NCBI GenBank assembly: GCA_947174685.1 | Contig: CAMWJY010000026.1 | Coordinates: 1-8,436 of the forward strand | DNA from: an uncultured Mollicutes bacterium | GTDB lineage: Bacteria > Bacillota_I > Bacilli_A > Acholeplasmatales > Anaeroplasmataceae | DNA: 8,436 bases | Reading direction: 5' to 3' | In this document: piece by piece, positions 1-7,910 of the stretch | Numbering within the stretch: position 1 is the first letter of the stretch | Layout: every line of letters starts with the position of its first letter | The notes under the pieces: model-generated | What the model saw: only the letters and a program-made list of their open reading frames with translations | What the model was told of the DNA's origin: nothing | Databases searched by the model: none | Translations under genes and position numbers: made by a program

Positions 1-3000
1 TCTACAATTGATATTCAATTGAAATCAAATGGGTCAAAAATCAGTTATGAAAAATTTGAAGAGGATTATTTCGATATTATCGAGAACTACTCTAGTTCAA
101 CGGATGGTCAGATTGTTATTTCTAGTGATGAAGGATTATATGAACAAAATGGCTGTTATATGATAGATGGAAATAGCTTTTCAAGATTGACAGGTGTAAG
201 TGTAAAAACTTCAGATTTTGAAACAAATTTAAGCTATGAAAACAGAAATATAAATATAAAGAACAATACTATTTCAAATTCAGAAGGAGACGTAGAATTA
301 CTTACTCAAGAGATAGATTATCATAATGGAGGATGTGCTTTTCCTATTCAATCTGTTTCTGAAGCATTAGGTTATAAGGTAAGTATAACTTCTAATGAAG
401 AGGAAAATAGTATAACATTAAGTCGTGAATTTTCAACTAAAAGATTAATCGTCAAGTATGAAGGAAATATAGATAATTGCGGAGCGGTTGCTAGTGCGGA
501 AGGATATAATGGTCTGCACATTTTTCAGTATGCAGATGAGAAGAGTACTGCTAGTGCTTATGAATATTATAAAGGCTTATCCTATATTGAATATGTGGAA
601 ATTGATGAAGTAGTGACAGTTGAAGAAGTTGAAACTGAAAGTACAACTGCTTCAGTCAGCTCTACCTATAGAAGCTGGGGAGCAGAGGCTATGGGTGTTG
701 AAAGCTATACCAATCATATATTAAATACAGTTTCAACCCTTCCAGAAATTATTGTTGCAGTAATAGATACAGGTATAGATACAGATCATGAATGGTTTAC
801 AAATCGTATCGCAAGTGGAGGTAAGGATTTTACTGCCACTAAGAGTAGTTCTAGATATGAATATGAGGATGACCAAGGCCATGGAACTCATGTATCAGGT
901 ATTATAGTAGACTTGACACTAGATAATGTAAAGATATTGCCTATTAAGGTTATGGACGCCTCTGGAAAAGGCTATACCTCAGGGATTACTCTTGGAGTAC
1001 AATATGTTACTTCCTTAAAGAGAAGTGGAGCTAAGATTAAGGCTCTCAATATGAGCTTAGGTGGAACTGCTACAACAGAGTCTAATAAAGCTTATTCGGA
1101 TTGTCTTAATGAGGCCAATAACTATGGAATTGTCCCTGTTGTTGCTGCTGGAAATGAAAATACAAATGTGAGTTATGTAACTCCTGCAAATGTATCCTGT
1201 GCGATTACAGTTGCAGCTTTAGCTAATGCGAATAATATGTATTACAGGCCTTATTATTCAAACTTTGGATCCTATGTAGATGTTTGTGCACCAGGTAGTG
1301 CTATCTTAAGTGCTAGAATGGGTGGAGGAACAATATCTCAAAGTGGAACCTCTATGGCTGCTCCTCACGTTGCTGCAGCAGTAGCCCTCATCTTTACAGA
1401 GCATCAAGGATATACAAATAGTGAAGTAGAGAAGCTATTAAAAAAGACAGCTATAGATTTAGGAACGGCAGGTAAGGATTCTTATTATGGCGAGGGTATG
1501 GTAAACCTAAGATATATTTATGCAGAGCTCTTATCTGATGTTACCTTTAACCCAACAACTACAGAATGTACATCCCCTTTTAATTTAACATTATCTCATA
1601 CAAACTCTAATGTTTCTATATATTACACTTTAGATGGATCTTTTCCAACACCTGAAAATGGAATTCTATACACAGCTCCAGTACGTATTAGTCGTTCTGT
1701 AAAAATTAGGGCTTCAGCATATATTCTTGAGGGTGGAAATGTCACATCTTATAGTAATCCAGAAGAGAAGATATATCGCTTTGGGGATCAGGATTTAGAG
1801 AATTGCTTTATCGTTAATACTGCAGGTGGTCTAGTATATTATCAAGGTATCCTTGAAAATCTGACAGTTCCACAAATGATTAATGGAGTTACAATTAAAA
1901 AAATCTGTTCTGGTGCTTTTACTGCTACAAATGTTGTAAATGTAGTATTACCAAATACAGTTACAGAAATAGAAAGCAGTGCCTTTCGTGATTGTAAAAA
2001 TATTCAAACTGTTACAGCTCCTAAAGTCAAAACTATAGGAAATTATGCATTTCAAGGCTGTTCAAAGTTTATGTATTTAACGGATACATATTTTCCAGAG
2101 CTTACTAAGATAGGTGCTTATGCCTTCTATCAATGTGAAGGTTTGCGTGATATAGCGTTAAGTAAGGTAGAAGTAGTAGATTCAAATGCTTTTTATATGA
2201 GAAATACAGATCCAAAGTATCTTAAAAGTATAAATTTACCTTCTGCTAAAATTATCAGTGATTTTGCCTTTAATTATGCAAGCTATGTTACTCAAGTGAA
2301 CTTGCCAAAGGTAGAGATTATTTCCGAGTGTGCTTTCCAAATGAATGATATAAGAACTCTATATCTTCCTAAGGCAGTATATTTAGGAACTTCAGCATTT
2401 TTCGGAAATGACAAGATGGCATCTGCTGATTTACCTGAGGCAGTATATCTTTCAACCTATGCTCTTGCAGGAAGTACAGAAAGTGGTAGTATATTAAGTT
2501 CCGTAAATCTTCCAAAAGCTAAGGTTTTAGGTACCTATGTCATCTCCCATACACAGGTAACAGAGATTGACCTGCCAAGTGTAGAAACACTTTTACCACT
2601 TGCGTTTTATACACAAAGACTTCTTACAAGCTTTACAGCTCCTAATTTGAAATATGTTGGGTCACGAGCTTTAGGATATTGTGAAGGCCTTACAGAGATT
2701 GATTTGCCTTCTGTTATTTCTTTAGATAATGCATTTTATGGTTGTAAAAACCTTCAAAAAATTACACTATCTCCTTGTTTAGAGCATATGCCGTTTTATA
2801 CAACGAATGATCGTGGTGATCTTACATCATTTAGATATGTTCCAGAGACTTGTGTGATTTATTATTATAAAGGAACTATTTTTGAAGATTTTTATCAAAC
2901 AACTGGTATAAAAAATCCTATTGTAAATCTTTCTAATGATGAAGCATTTACTTATATGATTGTAAATGGTGAAGTATATATTACGGGTTTAAATGGTGAA

Positions 3001-6000
3001 GCTCCAGATACACTTGTTATTCCTTCCTATATAGATGATCTTCCTGTTACCAAAATATGTGAAGGTGCATTTGAAGGTTGTTCATCTTCTATAAAGCTTA
3101 ATGTATTGTATCTTAAAGAAATAGAAGAAAATGCATTTAAAGGCTGTACCAATTTAACTGAAGTATATCTTACTAGGATTAATACTATTGGGGCACATGC
3201 CTTTAGGAATTGCTCTAATCTTAAAAATGTTACAATAGAAAATATAAATGAAATAGGAATGTATGCTTTTAATGGTTGTACAAATTTGAAGCAAATAACA
3301 CTTCCAAATTGTATAAGTACTATAGGTGAAAAAGCACTTGGCTTTGCTGCAGAACAACATATTTCAAATTTCGTAATCAATGGTGAGATAAATACTTTAG
3401 CATACAATTACGCCGTAGAAAATGGAATAGAATTTAAGACGATAAAAGAAAATGTTCAAAGCTTTTATTATAATACTTATTTTAACGGAAAAACAGGAAA
3501 TGAAGAAATCGTTATTACCTTGGTTGATACCCAAACAACAGGAAATATTATTATTCCTGAAAGCTATAATGGAATGACTATTTCTGCAATAGATGATGAG
3601 GCTTTTAGTGAATGTTTAGTTACAAGTGTAACTCTTCCTACAACTATTACAGAAATAGGAATAAAGTCTTTTCAAAACTGTCATTTTTTGGAAAGCATAA
3701 ATCTGGACAATATTTTAACTATAGGTCAAAATGCATTTTATGGTTGTCAATCCTTAAAATACGTATACATGCCTTTGGTAGAAGAATTACCAATTGGTGT
3801 CTTCTCTAATTGTAGTAGTTTGAAAATTGCAGAATTAAACGGAGTAATCGAAATTGGACAGGATGCATTTAATAGCTGTTATGAGCTTGAGAAGGTGATT
3901 TGTCCTAATCTAGTGACTCTTGGTGCAGCATTTAATACGACAACATCATTAAAGAGTGTTGATACTAAAAATGTAGTAACAATTACAGGAAATGCATTCA
4001 TTTATTCTAAAAGCATAGAAGAATTATACTTTCCTAATCTAGAAAGCATTACTGCTGAAAGACCATTTTCTAGTTGTCCTTCACTTAAAAAAGTATTTAT
4101 TGGAAAGAAATTTAAGAATTATGTAGTTGACAGTGCACTTGATTTGGCATCTTGGACTTATTATAATGTTCCTATTTATAGCTATTCTGGTTCTAAGGCA
4201 CAGGAATGGGCATTAAAATGCTTAGATGAAACAAAAACTAAGCATTGGGATTTTATAGCAATTGATGATATAGATACCCTTACAATAACTAAGAATTTGT
4301 CTAACAGTATAGAAACGGAGATAAATAGTGATTTAGCTTTATCCATTGAAGCTGAAGGAATAGGCCTCACCTATCAATGGTTTACTACAAGCGGGACAAT
4401 CGCTTCAGGGACTCCAATTGAAGGAGCTACTGAAAGTAAGCTTATCATAGATACGACCTCTGCAAGCACGAATAAATATTTTGTTAAGATAACAGACTGG
4501 ATGGATGCTACAGTAGTATCACAAATATGTGAAGTAACCATAGAAGAAGCTGAACCAGTATTTATAAATGTTACAACAGATGAGCATATCACCTCTTTAC
4601 AAAATGGTAAAAACACCCTCAGCATAGGTAGTTCATTTAAAGTTACCTTTACCGTGGAAGCTGGTTATCATATAAGTCAAATCTTAGTGGATGGAGAAGG
4701 CTTAAGTGATGAAGAGCTAAGTGTAAGCTTACTAGTAGGCTATGAATTTACGAATATTTTAGAGCATCATACGATAGAAATAGCTTCTGCCCCTAATGAG
4801 GATACGATATATACAGTGTATCATTACAAGCATAGTCTTAAAGAAACTATGCATGAAATTAGTGGCAAGTATTATGATCTTCAAATAGAAAAATGCAGTG
4901 GTACAACAGGAACAACAACTACAGTAGTACCACTAGAGTATGAAGGCTTTACTGCTGGTACTTTTTTTCAAAAAGAAATCAGTGGTAATGGTGATACTTT
5001 TATTACAATCTTTTATAATAGAAATACTTATACGGTGACCCTAGTTGATTGTGATGGAGTTACGGTAGAAGGTAGTGGAACCTATTTTTATGGTGAGAAG
5101 GTTATTGTTAAGGCTACTATAGATAAAGGCTTTGAGTGGGATAGATGGGAAAGCTCAAATCCTAGTATTTGTCCAAACAGTAATAATCTGGAATATTCAT
5201 TTACTATGCCAACAGAGAATTTAACTCTCACAGCTTATGTAAATGAAATCCCTTATACGCCTTTTAATATTGTTGTTACAACACAAGAACATATTAATTC
5301 CTTTCAAAGTGGAAGTAATATAGTAGATCAAGGAGAAAGCTTCAAGGTTACATTTACAGTTGAAAGTGGATATCACATTAATCAGATTCTTGTTGATGAA
5401 ATTCCTTTAGCAGATGAGGAATTAAGCACAGTATTACTTTTTGGTTATGAGTTTACTAATATAATTGAGGATCATACGATAGAAATAGCTTCTGCCCCAA
5501 ATGAGGATACTTCATATATAGTTTATCATTATAAGCAAAGTCTTGTAGAGACCTCTTATCAGATAGATGACAAATATTATGATAGGGAAGAAGAGATTCT
5601 TACTGGAACAACAGGGACAACTACTACTGCAGAGGGTCGTACTTATGAAGGCTTTACTATGGAAGCCTTTGAGCAAAGTGTAATTGACGGTAGTGGTGAT
5701 ACCATAATTTTTATTCTTTATAATCGAAACATTTACTCTGTTACTCTTATTGGGTGTGATGGAGTTATAGTAGAAGGTGAAGGAAATTATCTTTATGGTC
5801 AAAGTGTTCTTGTTAAAGCTGTGATAGAGGAAGGATATGAATGGGAGCAATGGGAAAGCTCTAATTCTAGCTTATGTCCTAATACAGAGCTAAAGGAATA
5901 TTCATTCCTTATGCCTGCATCTGATATCACTTTGGAAGCTATAGCAAGAAAAAAAGGGGAAGTCATTGAGAATGAATCTTTTCATATTAATGTAATTATT

Positions 6001-7536
6001 GATGAACATGTGAATTCTCTTCAAAGTGGAAATAATAAAGTGAATCAAAAGGAAAACTTTAAGATCATTTTCACTGCTGAAATAGGCTATCATGTTAGTC
6101 AAATTTTAATTGATGAAAATTCATTGACTGAAGCAGAACTCAGCTTATGCTTACAAGAAGGTTATGAATTTACCAATGTTGTAGATAATCATACTATACA
6201 AATTATTACTTCTCCAAATGAAAATACAATCTATACAGTTAATCATTATAAGCAAAGCTTAACGATTACTTCAATCCAAATTAAAGGTAAATATTATGAG
6301 CTTGAGGAAGAAATCCTTACAGGAACAACAGAAAGCATCACCACAGCTACAAGCCGTGATTATGATGGCTTCAGTGTAGAAGACTTTGAGCAATATAACA
6401 TTAATGGTAATGGTCTTACCATAGTTCCAATTTTTTATAGTAGAAAAAGCTTTATCGTTGTTCTTTCCGCTGGAGATGGAATCACTATTACAGGTGGTGG
6501 TAGCTATCTTTATGGACAAACTGTCAATATTAATGCAGAAGTAGCTTCTGGATTTGAAGGAATTCTATGGGAAAGCTCAAATTCAAAGATTTGTCCTAAC
6601 GAGGATATGGAAAGCTATTCCTTCTGTATGCCTGCAGAGGATATTATTCTTACGGCGAATATAAGGAAGATTTTTACACCAGCAGAATCAAAGACAGCAA
6701 TTATTACAGTTGCTTTAGGTGAGCATATTATTTCTTCTAATCGTGGAAGTATCAAAGTAAATAAAGGAGATATTTTCAATATATCTTTTACTGCAGATTC
6801 TGGATATCACATAAGTCAAATCATTGTTGATTCTTCCGCATTAAGCGATGATGATTTGAAGGACGCTATAGAGAATGGTTATTCTCTTACAAATGTAACA
6901 GAGAACCATACCATTCGAATCATGTCATCTCCTAATGAAGATACACCATATACTGTATATCATTATAAGGAAAGTTTAATAGAAACTTCGTATGTGATGA
7001 ATGGAAAGTATTATGATCTTGAAGAAGAAAAGCTTACAGGAACAACAGAAGGCATCACTTCAGCGAAAAGTCGTAGCTATGCAGGCTTTACTGCCGATGA
7101 ATTTAAGCAAAAAATTATTGAAGCAAGTGGAGAGACTAGTATAACAATTTTATATCATAGAAATAGCTTTACCATATCTCTTGTTGGCTTTGAAGGAGTT
7201 ACAGTTGAAGGGGATGGGACCTACATTTATGGACAAACCGTAGTTGTAAAGGCAACAGTAAAAGAAGGATATACATGGGTTGAATGGGTAAGTTCAAATC
7301 CTAATATTTGTCCTAATACAGAGACTTTAGAATTCACATTTTCTATGCCTGCAGAAAATTTAACACTGACAGCTATAGCAAAGGAATTCGAGGAACCTGA
7401 ACCATCTACTCCATCTGATGATGAAGAAGAAAAAATAGAAGAAAAAAATACATGGCTCATCATAGCTATTAGCGTGGGAGCATTCAATATTCTAATCGTA
7501 GGGCTTCTTATTTGGTACATAAGAAGAAAGCATTAG
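1..7536 (+). CDS. Giant membrane-anchored S8 subtilase with BspA-type LRRs and four InlB/MucBP-like repeats (5'-partial)
   Basis: This is a predicted extracellular serine protease and surface protein. Residues are numbered from the TTG at 19. Residues 30-137 resemble a copper amine oxidase N-terminal (stalk) domain, ending PIQSVSEALGYKV...SITLSRE. Residues 141-201 resemble an I9 propeptide (RLIVKYEG...YIEYVEIDEVV). Residues 216-505 are peptidase S8 with Asp250 (VIDTGID), His288 (GHGTHVSG), oxyanion Asn379 (AAGNEN) and Ser445 (SGTSMAAPH), so activity is expected. Residues 506-588 are chitobiase-C-like (IYYTLDGSFPTP). Residues 595-1416 are LRR_5 repeats, 1418-1513 Ig-like, and 1515-2454 four long repeats. 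Residues 2456-2477 form an acidic Pro-rich linker, 2478-2501 a membrane helix, and RRKH ends the protein. There is no LPXTG motif. The frame is open to base 1, the TTG has no ribosome binding site, and no signal peptide is seen, so the true start lies upstream. Substrate is unknown; adhesion or host-protein cleavage is inference. Confidence 0.93.
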   Translation, partial: STIDIQLKSNGSKISYEKFEEDYFDIIENYSSSTDGQIVISSDEGLYEQNGCYMIDGNSFSRLTGVSVKTSDFETNLSYENRNINIKNNTISNSEGDVELLTQEIDYHNGGCAFPIQSVSEALGYKVSITSNEEENSITLSREFSTKRLIVKYEGNIDNCGAVASAEGYNGLHIFQYADEKSTASAYEYYKGLSYIEYVEIDEVVTVEEVETESTTASVSSTYRSWGAEAMGVESYTNHILNTVSTLPEIIVAVIDTGIDTDHEWFTNRIASGGKDFTATKSSSRYEYEDDQGHGTHVSGIIVDLTLDNVKILPIKVMDASGKGYTSGITLGVQYVTSLKRSGAKIKALNMSLGGTATTESNKAYSDCLNEANNYGIVPVVAAGNENTNVSYVTPANVSCAITVAALANANNMYYRPYYSNFGSYVDVCAPGSAILSARMGGGTISQSGTSMAAPHVAAAVALIFTEHQGYTNSEVEKLLKKTAIDLGTAGKDSYYGEGMVNLRYIYAELLSDVTFNPTTTECTSPFNLTLSHTNSNVSIYYTLDGSFPTPENGILYTAPVRISRSVKIRASAYILEGGNVTSYSNPEEKIYRFGDQDLENCFIVNTAGGLVYYQGILENLTVPQMINGVTIKKICSGAFTATNVVNVVLPNTVTEIESSAFRDCKNIQTVTAPKVKTIGNYAFQGCSKFMYLTDTYFPELTKIGAYAFYQCEGLRDIALSKVEVVDSNAFYMRNTDPKYLKSINLPSAKIISDFAFNYASYVTQVNLPKVEIISECAFQMNDIRTLYLPKAVYLGTSAFFGNDKMASADLPEAVYLSTYALAGSTESGSILSSVNLPKAKVLGTYVISHTQVTEIDLPSVETLLPLAFYTQRLLTSFTAPNLKYVGSRALGYCEGLTEIDLPSVISLDNAFYGCKNLQKITLSPCLEHMPFYTTNDRGDLTSFRYVPETCVIYYYKGTIFEDFYQTTGIKNPIVNLSNDEAFTYMIVNGEVYITGLNGEAPDTLVIPSYIDDLPVTKICEGAFEGCSSSIKLNVLYLKEIEENAFKGCTNLTEVYLTRINTIGAHAFRNCSNLKNVTIENINEIGMYAFNGCTNLKQITLPNCISTIGEKALGFAAEQHISNFVINGEINTLAYNYAVENGIEFKTIKENVQSFYYNTYFNGKTGNEEIVITLVDTQTTGNIIIPESYNGMTISAIDDEAFSECLVTSVTLPTTITEIGIKSFQNCHFLESINLDNILTIGQNAFYGCQSLKYVYMPLVEELPIGVFSNCSSLKIAELNGVIEIGQDAFNSCYELEKVICPNLVTLGAAFNTTTSLKSVDTKNVVTITGNAFIYSKSIEELYFPNLESITAERPFSSCPSLKKVFIGKKFKNYVVDSALDLASWTYYNVPIYSYSGSKAQEWALKCLDETKTKHWDFIAIDDIDTLTITKNLSNSIETEINSDLALSIEAEGIGLTYQWFTTSGTIASGTPIEGATESKLIIDTTSASTNKYFVKITDWMDATVVSQICEVTIEEAEPVFINVTTDEHITSLQNGKNTLSIGSSFKVTFTVEAGYHISQILVDGEGLSDEELSVSLLVGYEFTNILEHHTIEIASAPNEDTIYTVYHYKHSLKETMHEISGKYYDLQIEKCSGTTGTTTTVVPLEYEGFTAGTFFQKEISGNGDTFITIFYNRNTYTVTLVDCDGVTVEGSGTYFYGEKVIVKATIDKGFEWDRWESSNPSICPNSNNLEYSFTMPTENLTLTAYVNEIPYTPFNIVVTTQEHINSFQSGSNIVDQGESFKVTFTVESGYHINQILVDEIPLADEELSTVLLFGYEFTNIIEDHTIEIASAPNEDTSYIVYHYKQSLVETSYQIDDKYYDREEEILTGTTGTTTTAEGRTYEGFTMEAFEQSVIDGSGDTIIFILYNRNIYSVTLIGCDGVIVEGEGNYLYGQSVLVKAVIEEGYEWEQWESSNSSLCPNTELKEYSFLMPASDITLEAIARKKGEVIENESFHINVIIDEHVNSLQSGNNKVNQKENFKIIFTAEIGYHVSQILIDENSLTEAELSLCLQEGYEFTNVVDNHTIQIITSPNENTIYTVNHYKQSLTITSIQIKGKYYELEEEILTGTTESITTATSRDYDGFSVEDFEQYNINGNGLTIVPIFYSRKSFIVVLSAGDGITITGGGSYLYGQTVNINAEVASGFEGILWESSNSKICPNEDMESYSFCMPAEDIILTANIRKIFTPAESKTAIITVALGEHIISSNRGSIKVNKGDIFNISFTADSGYHISQIIVDSSALSDDDLKDAIENGYSLTNVTENHTIRIMSSPNEDTPYTVYHYKESLIETSYVMNGKYYDLEEEKLTGTTEGITSAKSRSYAGFTADEFKQKIIEASGETSITILYHRNSFTISLVGFEGVTVEGDGTYIYGQTVVVKATVKEGYTWVEWVSSNPNICPNTETLEFTFSMPAENLTLTAIAKEFEEPEPSTPSDDEEEKIEEKNTWLIIAISVGAFNILIVGLLIWYIRRKH
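1801..4266 (+). repeat. Three blocks of BspA-type leucine-rich repeats (LRR_5) within the subtilase gene
   Basis: Residues 595-1416 contain about 26 units of roughly 23 residues. Each is built on a strand such as L..I.LP....IG..AF.GC. Three blocks are visible: residues 595-970, 976-1144 and 1145-1416. Each opens with a capping strand pair followed by an IPxxxxxxPVTKI-like segment (PQMINGVTIKKI, PSYIDDLPVTKI, PESYNGMTISAI). Blocks B and C each end in a non-LRR tail (LAYNYAVENGIEFKTI and YSYSGSKAQEWA), which is typical of this family. The AF.GC cysteine is kept in most units of blocks B and C but lost through the middle of block A (AFYMR, AFNYA, AFQMN, AFFGN). Such repeats form a curved solenoid and commonly bind protein or glycan ligands; the ligand here is unknown. 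Confidence 0.9.
4561..7380 (+). repeat. Four tandem ~0.7-kb coding repeats (InlB/MucBP-like stalk units)
   Basis: Units start at about 4561, 5263, 5980 and 6697, with periods of 234-239 codons. Each unit has three parts. The first is a beta module with GYHISQI.VD and GYEFTN...HTI.I. The second is a MucBP-like segment starting YTVYHYK.SL and containing TGTT and Y.GF. The third is a divergent InlB B-repeat-like segment (G.YLYGQ.V.VKA...W..W.SSN...CPN...FSMPAENLTLTA). Units 1 and 2 agree at 37 of 38 bases between 4768-4805 and 5473-5510. Units 3 and 4 agree at 25 of 26 bases between 6316-6341 and 7033-7058. The array is therefore recently duplicated or kept alike by gene conversion. Its likely role is a spacer lifting the protease and LRR modules away from the membrane. 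Confidence 0.92.
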
Positions 7537-7539
7537 GAA

Positions 7540-7869
7540 ATGGAATTGAAAAGGATTGGAAATAAGATGATGAGAAAAACAGTTTTAGCCCGTTTATATT
7601 GGATTAGTAAAGCAGCTGGAGGCCGAAATACAATTGTCCTTGGGGAGAACCTCCTTTATTGTCCAATTATTCGTTTTACAGATGAAACCTCTAAAATAAC
7701 TTGGAGTTCTAAGATTACAAAGAGTATTTATGTTGATGAGCTTACTACAGATATTGATTTATCCTATTTGGTAGATTCGGCTCCCTTTGAATTGCTTCAG
7801 GCAAATAAAAGTTTTTCCTTATATGAGGGATCAATGCTTGTAGCTAAAGGCATAATACTTTCTGAATAA
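7540..7869 (+). CDS. Small protein resembling a stand-alone EF-Tu domain 3
   Basis: The product has at most 109 residues, with no signal peptide and no membrane segment, so it is probably cytoplasmic. Residues 17-31 (ARLYWISKAAGGRNT) align by eye with the start of EF-Tu domain III (SEVYILSKDEGGRHT in E. coli). The later YxPxxxF (40-46) and the ending F.LYEG..LVAKGII (92-106) match YRPQFYF and FAIREGGRTVGAGVV. There is no GTPase domain (no P-loop, DCPGH or NKxD), so it is not an elongation factor. A beta-barrel binding or regulatory role is inference. The ATG at 7540 lies 3 bases after the protease stop, suggesting co-transcription and translational coupling. ATGs at 7567 and 7570 are good alternatives that remove the poorly conserved MELKRIGNK. 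A terminator follows directly. The gene is confident; the family call rests on memory of EF-Tu and is moderate. Confidence 0.75.
   Translation: MELKRIGNKMMRKTVLARLYWISKAAGGRNTIVLGENLLYCPIIRFTDETSKITWSSKITKSIYVDELTTDIDLSYLVDSAPFELLQANKSFSLYEGSMLVAKGIILSE
7551..7560 (+). promoter_or_regulatory. Possible ribosome binding site for an internal start of the EF-Tu-domain-like gene
   Basis: The purine-rich AAGGATTGGA lies 6-15 bases before the tandem ATG ATG at 7567 and 7570. It would support a start there instead of the ATG at 7540. The conserved part of the protein begins just after the second of these methionines, which favours the internal start. The match to the consensus is only moderate. Confidence 0.35.
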
Positions 7870-7871
7870 AT

Positions 7872-7910
7872 AAAATTCCCCATTTGAGGGGAATTTTTAT
7901 TTTTATATTT
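7872..7910. terminator. Bidirectional intrinsic terminator between convergent genes
   Basis: A perfect 10-bp stem, AAAATTCCCC (7872-7881) and GGGGAATTTT (7888-7897), encloses the loop ATTTGA. On the + strand it runs into TTTTTATTTTTATA. On the - strand it is followed by a T-rich stretch (TTTTATTTATT). It begins 3 bases after the stop of the small + gene. Its right-hand T-tract overlaps the stop of the minus-strand permease at 7903, so one hairpin appears to serve both transcription units. Confidence 0.9.

Noticed and set aside
19..21. TTG as the start codon of the giant protease
   Set aside because: The frame has no stop between base 1 and 19, there is no ribosome binding site before the TTG, and a secreted protein should begin with a signal peptide. 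The gene most likely starts left of the window.
3027..3407. Antisense open frame of about 126 codons inside the LRR region
   Set aside because: It is a shadow of the repetitive LRR coding strand: its composition mirrors the repeat, and it has no recognisable domain and no independent expression signal.
5512..5850. Antisense and alternate-frame open stretches across the long repeats (also near 5902-6102, 6271-6519 and 7227-7520)
   Set aside because: They recur at similar places in the repeat units because they mirror the repeated coding sequence. None resembles a known protein.
4561..7380. Direct repeats as a possible CRISPR or other noncoding array
   Set aside because: The period is about 0.7 kb, the reading frame is kept throughout, and variation is typical of protein repeats, so these are coding domains.
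7870..7902. Small RNA or promoter in the short intergenic gap
   Set aside because: The 33-bp gap is fully taken up by the terminator hairpin and its T-tract, with no -35/-10 pair in a useful position.
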